Program-made: the position numbers and the translations under genes | Notes under the pieces: model-generated | Database searches by the model: none | What the model was told of the DNA's origin: nothing | Seen by the model: the letters and a program-made list of their open reading frames with translations, nothing else | Shown here: positions 1 through 4,651 of the stretch, in pieces | Position numbering within the stretch: the stretch's first letter is position 1 | How the letters are laid out: every line of letters begins with the position of its first letter | Origin: Fidelibacterota bacterium | Lineage (GTDB): Bacteria > Fidelibacterota > UBA2242 | DNA: 7,763 nucleotides | NCBI GenBank assembly: GCA_016936335.1 | Contig: JAFGXZ010000006.1 | Span: forward strand, 1 to 7,763 | Direction: 5' to 3'

Positions 1-101
1 TACATAAATTTCTTTACATTTTGCGGCTTTTTGGAGAGTGATCTTTTTTGACCACAAAGGGCGCAACTCTTTGAACGTTTTCTCCCCGGAGACAAATTTA
101 T

Positions 102-175
102 GGTGGGTGTAGCTCAGCTGGTAGAGCAACAGGTTGTGGCCCTGTCGGTCGCGGGTTCAAGTCCCGTCACTCACC
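102..175 (+). tRNA. tRNA-His, anticodon GUG
   Basis: A full cloverleaf can be drawn. The acceptor stem pairs 103-109 with 168-174, the D stem 112-115 with 124-127, the anticodon stem 129-133 with 141-145, and the T stem 151-155 with 163-167, whose loop begins TTC. The anticodon GTG lies at 136-138. G102 can pair with C175 as the extra G-1:C73 pair that is the hallmark of bacterial tRNA-His and the main identity element for histidyl-tRNA synthetase, so the anticodon and the acceptor end agree. The 3' CCA is not encoded (the sequence after C175 reads CGA), so it must be added by tRNA nucleotidyltransferase. It lies 10 nt before the tRNA-Glu and is probably co-transcribed with it. No convincing promoter is visible in the 101 bases upstream. 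Confidence 0.97.
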
Positions 176-185
176 CGAATTAAAT

Positions 186-257
186 GGCGCCATCGTCTAG
201 TGGTTAGGACACAGGATTTTCATTCCTGGAACCGGAGTTCAATTCTCCGTGGCGCTA
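186..257 (+). tRNA. tRNA-Glu, anticodon UUC
   Basis: A cloverleaf is visible. The acceptor stem pairs 186-192 with 250-256, the anticodon stem 212-216 with 224-228, and the T stem 233-237 with 245-249. The anticodon TTC is at 219-221. The acceptor ends in a G1-U72 wobble with A73 as discriminator. This differs from the E. coli form but is the usual form in Bacteroidota and Cyanobacteria. CCA is not encoded. It follows tRNA-His by 10 nt and is followed within 10 nt by an intrinsic terminator, so the two tRNAs form the end of one transcript. In organisms that use the C5 pathway this tRNA also supplies haem synthesis; nothing in the window shows whether that applies here. Confidence 0.97.
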
Positions 258-266
258 CAAAATTAC

Positions 267-291
267 ACTCCTCTTCTTGAGGAGTTTTTTT
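267..291 (+). terminator. Intrinsic terminator of the tRNA transcript
   Basis: A perfect 7-bp stem (ACTCCTC at 267-273 with GAGGAGT at 279-285) encloses a 5-nt loop and runs straight into seven T residues (285-291). It lies 10 nt after tRNA-Glu, the expected place for the end of the tRNA transcript, and separates the tRNAs from the protein genes downstream. Confidence 0.9.
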
Positions 292-331
292 GTTAATGCA
301 CAATTTTATATGAAATCAGTCCACTTTCTTG

Positions 332-360
332 TTGAAAATCCGACTAAAAGACCTTATTAT
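332..360 (+). promoter_or_regulatory. Candidate sigma70-type promoter for the PAP2-glgC gene run
   Basis: TTGAAA at 332-337 and TATTAT at 355-360 each match the -35 and -10 consensus at five of six positions and are separated by exactly 17 nt. Transcription would start near 366-368, giving a leader of about 60 nt before the ATG at 429. The site lies between the tRNA terminator and the first gene of the run, where a promoter is needed. If the host is a Bacteroidota member with a different primary sigma consensus, the match would mean less. Confidence 0.5.
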
Positions 361-382
361 CACTAATAACGAAACGGTTCTT

Positions 383-425
383 TTTTAACAGTGTCAACTT
401 TTAACACAGAAGGTCGATTTTTAAC
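383..425 (+). repeat. Three TTTTAAC direct repeats in the leader
   Basis: The heptamer TTTTAAC occurs at 383-389, 399-405 and 419-425, starting 16 and 20 nt apart, between the candidate promoter and the first ATG. A short imperfect inverted repeat (GTGTCAA at 391-397, TTAACAC at 401-407, one mismatch) overlaps the middle copy. This could be a binding site for a protein or RNA, or chance in an AT-rich leader. The role is unknown. Confidence 0.3.
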
Positions 426-428
426 CTG

Positions 429-1007
429 ATGGCTTTTGCTAAATACATATCGGTACTGCTACACCCATTCATCTGTGCCACAATATCATTTTTATTGTTA
501 ATCTCTGACTCCTACATCTCTTTTGCAAAATTTCTCGTTACAGCCAGCATTACGTTTTCAGCCACAGTGATTATCCCTGCAGTCCAGGTTCTGATAATGA
601 AACGTCATGGACGGACCATCAGTATGGACATCCCCGAAAGAGAAAAACGAATCGCTCCCTTTATCGTAAGTGTGTTATTTTACAGTATTGCCCTGCTGGT
701 TCTCTGGATAATACATTCACCAAAGCCGGTGTTAATTTTGATGTGGGCCTATGTTTTCAATACGATTGTAGCAACAATAATCACAAAATACTGGAAAATC
801 AGTATTCACGGCATGGCTTTGGGCGGCCCTATAGCAGCCCTCGGGTTGGCGCTTTCTCCACTCTACTTCTGGTGCATTCCATTGGTTTTTCCTATGACCT
901 ACTCGCGGGTTAGATTAAATGCCCATTCTCCAACCCAGGTTTTTGCCGGATTTATTTTGGGTTTTTTATTAACCGGAATGCACTTTAAATTATTGGGGGC
1001 ATTATGA
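429..1007 (+). CDS. PAP2-like phosphatase family membrane protein
   Basis: This is a 192-residue integral membrane protein of the PAP2 (type 2 phosphatidic acid phosphatase) superfamily. These enzymes remove phosphate from lipid phosphates or pyrophosphates, such as undecaprenyl pyrophosphate, at the membrane. About six hydrophobic segments are seen, near residues 8-26, 36-56, 78-96, 101-119, 131-150 and 169-187. Motif remnants lie in the right order: a charged stretch D67-P-E-R-E-K-R-I-A-P77 (motif 1), K123-I-S-I-H127-G (motif 2 with its histidine), and S159-R160-x5-H166-x3-Q170 (motif 3). The last motif normally ends in Asp and here has Gln, as in many Bacteroidota homologues that read HxPxQVxxG. 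The substrate cannot be told. ATG 429 is the first usable start after an in-frame stop at 402; the nearest purine-rich site (AGAAGG, 408-413) is 15 nt away, which is long. Its stop overlaps the glgC start by 4 bp (ATGA), suggesting coupled translation. Confidence 0.75.
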   Translation: MAFAKYISVLLHPFICATISFLLLISDSYISFAKFLVTASITFSATVIIPAVQVLIMKRHGRTISMDIPEREKRIAPFIVSVLFYSIALLVLWIIHSPKPVLILMWAYVFNTIVATIITKYWKISIHGMALGGPIAALGLALSPLYFWCIPLVFPMTYSRVRLNAHSPTQVFAGFILGFLLTGMHFKLLGAL

Positions 1008-2245
1008 GAAAAACCGATGTTTTGGCGGTTATCCTTGGGGGCGGCAAAGGTTCACGGCTGTATCCATTAACCAAATACCGGGCAAAACCGGCAGTTCCCT
1101 TTGGCGGAAAATTCAGAATTATTGACGTACCCATCAGCAACTGCATAAACAGTAATTTTGACAAAATCTACATTTTGACCCAGTTCAACACCGAATCATT
1201 GCACCGCCATATCTATGGTACGTACCGCCTTGGTCGGTTCACTGATGGGTTTGTCGATATTCTCGCAGCACAGCAAACCACCGAAAACATGGACTGGTAT
1301 CAGGGTACCGCTGATGCTGTCCGCCAAAACCTGGAATACATCAAGGAGATCAATGCCAGCTATACGATTATTCTGAGCGGTGATCATCTTTACCGTATGG
1401 ATTACAATGAATTTCTGAGAACTCACATCGCAAAGATGGCCGATATTACGATATCCGTTAAGCCTGTTTCCCATCGAGACGCCTCAAGCTTTGGCATTCT
1501 GAAAACTGACGACCAGAACCAGATTAAAGAATTTATAGAGAAGCCCGGACAGGAACAGTTTGACATTGCCCGCAGTCCAGGCCTCCCGGAAGAGACACCG
1601 TTTTTGGCTTCTATGGGTATTTATATTTTTACAACAAACGTCCTGATTGACATATTAAACCAGAACAATAGCGATGACTTTGGCCGACATATTATCCCTT
1701 CATGTATCACCAATTATCGTGTTTTTGCCCATTCTTTCTCCGGATACTGGCGGGATATCGGTACCATGGAGTCTTTTTTCAGGGCCAACATAGAATTGAC
1801 ATCGTTTAAACCACCCTTCACATTTTACGATGAAAATTTCCCGATCTATACCCGCGCCCGCTCTTTGCCCGGTTCGAGAGTGGACAACTGTTCATTCGAA
1901 CAAACCTTGCTGGCAGACGGTTGTTTTATAGAACAGAGTAAAATCAGAAAATCCGTTGTGGGTATTCGAACCATTATTTCCAGACATACAGAACTGGAAA
2001 ATTGCGTCTTGATGGGCGCCGATTTTTACGAAAGTAACAATAACGCCCACTCTATCCCGATCGGTATCGGCGAAAACTGCATTATCAAAAACGCAATTGT
2101 TGATAAAAATGCCCGGATTGGCAATAATGTCCGGATAATTAATCGCGAAAACATCCAGACAGCTGACGGTCAAAATTATTATATTCGCGAGGGAATTGTT
2201 GTTATTCCAAAAAATACAACCATCCCCGACAATCAGATAATTTAG
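1004..2245 (+). CDS. glgC: Glucose-1-phosphate adenylyltransferase (ADP-glucose pyrophosphorylase)
   Basis: The enzyme makes ADP-glucose and pyrophosphate from ATP and glucose-1-phosphate, the committed step of bacterial glycogen synthesis in the cytoplasm. The 413 residues match the usual family length. An N-terminal nucleotidyltransferase fold carries LGGGKGSRLYPLT (11-23), RAKPAVPFGGKFR (27-38), WYQGTADAV (98-106), SGDHLYRMDY (125-134, with the catalytic Asp127), FIEKP (177-181, glucose-1-phosphate Lys180) and YWRDIGT (248-254). A left-handed beta-helix domain follows from about 290. The short N-terminus and the C-terminal block IVDKNARIGNNVRIIN (365-380) to EGIVVIP (396-402) resemble plant and cyanobacterial enzymes, which are controlled by 3-phosphoglycerate and phosphate, more than the enterobacterial type. 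The lysine after IIN, an activator site in that group, is Arg381 here. The ATG overlaps the preceding stop and has a G-rich site 5 nt upstream. No glycogen synthase or branching enzyme is in the window. Confidence 0.97.
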   Translation: MRKTDVLAVILGGGKGSRLYPLTKYRAKPAVPFGGKFRIIDVPISNCINSNFDKIYILTQFNTESLHRHIYGTYRLGRFTDGFVDILAAQQTTENMDWYQGTADAVRQNLEYIKEINASYTIILSGDHLYRMDYNEFLRTHIAKMADITISVKPVSHRDASSFGILKTDDQNQIKEFIEKPGQEQFDIARSPGLPEETPFLASMGIYIFTTNVLIDILNQNNSDDFGRHIIPSCITNYRVFAHSFSGYWRDIGTMESFFRANIELTSFKPPFTFYDENFPIYTRARSLPGSRVDNCSFEQTLLADGCFIEQSKIRKSVVGIRTIISRHTELENCVLMGADFYESNNNAHSIPIGIGENCIIKNAIVDKNARIGNNVRIINRENIQTADGQNYYIREGIVVIPKNTTIPDNQII

Positions 2246-2267
2246 AATCACAGGGAAGGATTCTAAA
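2241..2267 (+). promoter_or_regulatory. Intercistronic hairpin carrying the ribosome binding site
   Basis: TTTAGAATC (2241-2249) and GATTCTAAA (2259-2267) form a perfect 9-bp inverted repeat around a 9-nt loop. It begins at the glgC stop codon (TAG 2243-2245) and ends one base before the next ATG. The purine-rich Shine-Dalgarno stretch GGGAAGGA (2253-2260) lies in the loop and the first bases of the 3' arm. No T-run follows, so it is not a normal terminator. It could set translation of the downstream gene, or protect or process the mRNA between the two cistrons. Confidence 0.6.
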
Positions 2268-2268
2268 C

Positions 2269-3081
2269 ATGATGGATATCATTAATCCAAAACAAGTGGT
2301 CCTTTTTCCGGAGCTGATGGTTGATATGGATTTACCGTCCATTACAACCTTGCCGGAATACGACAGGGCGCTCCAGAATTTTATTAAAATGTCGGATTTC
2401 GGTGCGTTTATTGAACTGAATGTTGCCGGCATGGAAAAATCGTTTTCCTTTTCATTAAACGAATTACAAGTTCCACGCCGCTACCGGCAATCACGGCAGG
2501 ATTCAAATTCCCCGGTATATCATCTGTTTCCGGCCACCATCCGGAATCATCTCAACCGCCTGAAATACGATGCCCGGTCGTTTTTCAACCGGACCAATAG
2601 TGTGAAAACATCCTACGGTTATTTTTTACTCCGGCAATATTTTTACCTCTGGGATTTACATAGAAAAAACTTTAAATCGAACGTTATTGAATATTTACAA
2701 CAGGAAATCGGGGAGCTGCGTTATCAAAAATACTTCACGAGCTCGTGGAACGAGGCCGTTGACTGGCTGCGCACCGGGATTAAACGAAAATATCACCACC
2801 TGCTGCCAGCCGCAGATATAGCCCAGATTCGGAAAGATCGCGAACGGTTAAACGCCGTGAATATGACGATTTCACACCTGGATCGGGAAGAACCAGATTA
2901 TTTTTACAACTGCTTTGTTCTAAAAACCGCCCACATTCCTACCGATCTTGAAGACTATATAAATGGTATTTCCATATTTTCCACATTTAAAACGATCCAC
3001 TTGGAACAATTGAAAAAAACAGAAATTAATTCACTGGAAGACCTGCTGGAATTTTTCAGTACACTTCCTCAACAATCGTAA
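2269..3081 (+). CDS. Hypothetical protein, 270 residues, family not recognised
   Basis: I do not recognise this protein. It has no signal peptide or membrane segment, so it is probably cytoplasmic. It is basic and rich in aromatics. A Tyr/Phe-dense part lies near residues 116-135 (SYGYFLLRQYFYLWDLHRK), followed by a likely helical stretch at 137-172 and another at 184-204. The C-terminus (244-265) also looks helical and acidic. The only cysteine is C215. There are no nucleotide-binding, zinc-finger or helix-turn-helix motifs that I can see. The start is one of two adjacent ATGs (2269, 2272), with GGGAAGGA 8 nt upstream of the first, inside a hairpin. It lies 23 nt after glgC and ends in TAA exactly where the pcm reading frame opens, in the same frame. 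Codon use and strand agree with its neighbours, so it is a real gene. Any link to glycogen or protein repair would be a guess from position only. Confidence 0.85.
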   Translation: MMDIINPKQVVLFPELMVDMDLPSITTLPEYDRALQNFIKMSDFGAFIELNVAGMEKSFSFSLNELQVPRRYRQSRQDSNSPVYHLFPATIRNHLNRLKYDARSFFNRTNSVKTSYGYFLLRQYFYLWDLHRKNFKSNVIEYLQQEIGELRYQKYFTSSWNEAVDWLRTGIKRKYHHLLPAADIAQIRKDRERLNAVNMTISHLDREEPDYFYNCFVLKTAHIPTDLEDYINGISIFSTFKTIHLEQLKKTEINSLEDLLEFFSTLPQQS

Positions 3082-3129
3082 TTGGACACTGAAACAGTGC
3101 ATCCACACCTCCCCAGTAATTCCGAGGAA

Positions 3130-3756
3130 ATGGTTAATACTCAGATCAGTATTCGGGATATTAATGCACCCAGAGTGATTCAGGTAATGAAAATGATCCC
3201 ACGCGACAGCTTCGTTTTGGAGAAACATCGCGCCCTAGCTTTTTCTGATCAGGCACTGCCGATTGGTGAAAATCAAACTATTTCACAGCCCTATGTGGTT
3301 GCATTTATGACCCAGGCATTAGATCTGAAATCCTCGTCAAAAGTTCTGGAACTTGGCACCGGTTCCGGCTATCAGACCGCCATTCTTGCCAGTATTGCCA
3401 AATCGGTATATACAATCGAAGTCATTCGGACCCTAATTGACCGGGCCCAGATCGTATTGTCAGCCCTGAACTTTTCAAACATACATTTCAAATGTTCCGA
3501 CGGGCGATTGGGCTGGCAAGAACAGGCGCCTTTTGACCGGATCATCGTGACAGCCGCCAGCGAAGACATCCCGCCGCCCCTGCTCAATCAACTTGCGGAC
3601 AACGGCAAAATGATTATTCCCATTGGCCGGCAACACTGGTCCCAGGATCTTGTACTGATAAGCAAACAGGGAAAGCGCATTCTAAAAGAGAAACTACTAC
3701 CCGTTCGGTTTGTACCATTAATAAGAGTAACTCCCCAAAAACATAAGAAGTGTTGA
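3130..3756 (+). CDS. pcm: Protein-L-isoaspartate O-methyltransferase
   Basis: The enzyme uses S-adenosylmethionine to methylate L-isoaspartyl residues in aged proteins, the first step of their repair to L-aspartate, in the cytoplasm. From ATG 3130 the product has 208 residues, the length of E. coli Pcm, and starts in the family style (MVNTQISIRDI). Motifs are ENQTISQPYVVAFMTQ (47-62), the SAM-binding VLELGTGSGYQTAILA (72-87), acidic E97, DG (124-125), PFDRIIVTAA (134-143) and RFVPLI (193-198). The frame is open up to the upstream gene's TAA, so TTG 3082 (16 more residues) or GTG 3097 are other possible starts. I prefer ATG 3130 by homology, although its purine stretch GAGGA (3124-3128) is only 1 nt away and so is a poor Shine-Dalgarno site. 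Function is sure; the start is not. Confidence 0.94.
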   Translation: MVNTQISIRDINAPRVIQVMKMIPRDSFVLEKHRALAFSDQALPIGENQTISQPYVVAFMTQALDLKSSSKVLELGTGSGYQTAILASIAKSVYTIEVIRTLIDRAQIVLSALNFSNIHFKCSDGRLGWQEQAPFDRIIVTAASEDIPPPLLNQLADNGKMIIPIGRQHWSQDLVLISKQGKRILKEKLLPVRFVPLIRVTPQKHKKC

Positions 3757-3759
3757 AAT

Positions 3760-4590
3760 ATGCAGGAACTGGAAAATCCTTTATTTGAAGAATTGCTTGC
3801 CACCATTGAAAATGTAGCCCGTGACGATTATTCAAACAGCCATTTTGAACAATTTATGAGAGTTGGCAATCCTCCGAAAATCCGGCGCCTGGCAACAATC
3901 ATGGAAAATGTTTGTCGCCAGTTCGAGTCCCGGGAAAATTATCTGAAAATTGCCATAGAAGAGCTCCGGGTTGCCCGCTCCGAAATGGAACGTTTTAACG
4001 CCCTGCTTGACACCCGGGTAAAAGAGCGCACACGGGCCCTGGAAGAGGCGAATTCACTGCTGGAATCGCTCTCAACCACCGACGCATTGACCAATATTTT
4101 CAATCGCCGCAATTTTGATGAAAAATTACGTTATGAATATTCCCGGGCCTTGCGGTATCATACCACGTTAAGCTGTATCATGTTCGATATCGATTTTTTT
4201 AAAAAAGTTAATGACACCCACGGCCACCTGTTTGGTGATGAAGTCTTGCGGATGATCGGAAAAACACTCCGGGAAGAATTGCGCAGCCATGATATTTATG
4301 CCCGTTACGGCGGTGAAGAGTTTGTCGTTCTGCTCCCGGAAACAACCGCTGAATGTGCTTTTAAAGTTGCCGAGAAAATCCGGGTACTGATTTCAGAAAA
4401 AAATGTAACCCGGGACGAAATATCGACCACCATAACTGTTTCACTGGGAATTGCAGAGTTGAACCAAGAACAGATGAAAGACGGAAACGATCTTGTCGAA
4501 AATGCCGATAAAGCTATGTATCATGCTAAAAATACCGGCCGTAACCGAACAGTTATTTATTCCAATGCGATTGGTGGGCGGTTACTATAA
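3760..4590 (+). CDS. Diguanylate cyclase, soluble GGDEF-domain protein
   Basis: This 276-residue protein should make cyclic di-GMP from two GTP. The C-terminal GGDEF domain runs from about 106 to 268: the start motif TTDALTNIFNRRNFD (106-120), the metal-binding FDIDFFKKVNDTHGHLFGD (142-160, with D143), the active-site GGEEF (184-188) and the late SLGIAE (228-233) and ADKAMYHAKNTGRN (249-262). An inhibitory-site RxxD (R175-S-H-D178) sits five residues before GGEEF, so product feedback inhibition is expected. The first about 55 residues are an unassigned, probably helical region. A coiled coil at about 60-105, of the linker type that joins sensor and output domains, connects it to the catalytic domain. 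There is no membrane segment or known sensor domain, so the input is unknown. The ATG follows the pcm stop by 3 nt, with AGAAG (3746-3750) 9 nt upstream, which suggests co-expression. Confidence 0.93.
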   Translation: MQELENPLFEELLATIENVARDDYSNSHFEQFMRVGNPPKIRRLATIMENVCRQFESRENYLKIAIEELRVARSEMERFNALLDTRVKERTRALEEANSLLESLSTTDALTNIFNRRNFDEKLRYEYSRALRYHTTLSCIMFDIDFFKKVNDTHGHLFGDEVLRMIGKTLREELRSHDIYARYGGEEFVVLLPETTAECAFKVAEKIRVLISEKNVTRDEISTTITVSLGIAELNQEQMKDGNDLVENADKAMYHAKNTGRNRTVIYSNAIGGRLL

Positions 4591-4596
4591 AAGAAA

Positions 4597-4625
4597 TTGG
4601 AAGCTTCCGCTCAGAGCTGTATATT
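4597..4625 (+). promoter_or_regulatory. Possible internal promoter before the M23 peptidase gene
   Basis: The 61-nt gap after the GGDEF gene holds TTGGAA (4597-4602) and TATATT (4620-4625) with a 17-nt spacer, matching the sigma70 boxes at four and five of six positions. Transcription would begin about 20 nt before the ATG at 4652. This is the largest gap in the run, so a second transcription unit could start here. The evidence is pattern only. Confidence 0.27.
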
Positions 4626-4651
4626 CGGATCTGAATAATGATCCTTTGTGA

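Noticed and set aside
1..101. Left edge before tRNA-His, with TTGACC (48-53) and a TCTCC/GGAGA inverted repeat (81-92).
   Set aside because: No -10 box lies at the right distance from TTGACC, the inverted repeat leaves only a 2-nt loop, and no reading frame on either strand looks like the end of a gene. I see nothing to annotate here; the tRNA promoter may lie outside the window.
186..257. Unusual G1-U72 and A73 acceptor end of tRNA-Glu.
   Set aside because: It differs from E. coli but is the normal form in Bacteroidota and Cyanobacteria, so it is a lineage mark and not a novelty.
1892..2251. 119-codon open frame on the minus strand inside glgC.
   Set aside because: It lies opposite the conserved beta-helix part of glgC, and its translation has no domain-like features. 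It is a shadow of the coding strand.
3372..3835. Overlapping open frames on the minus strand across pcm and the start of the GGDEF gene.
   Set aside because: They run antisense to a strongly conserved Pcm and have low-complexity, unfamiliar translations.
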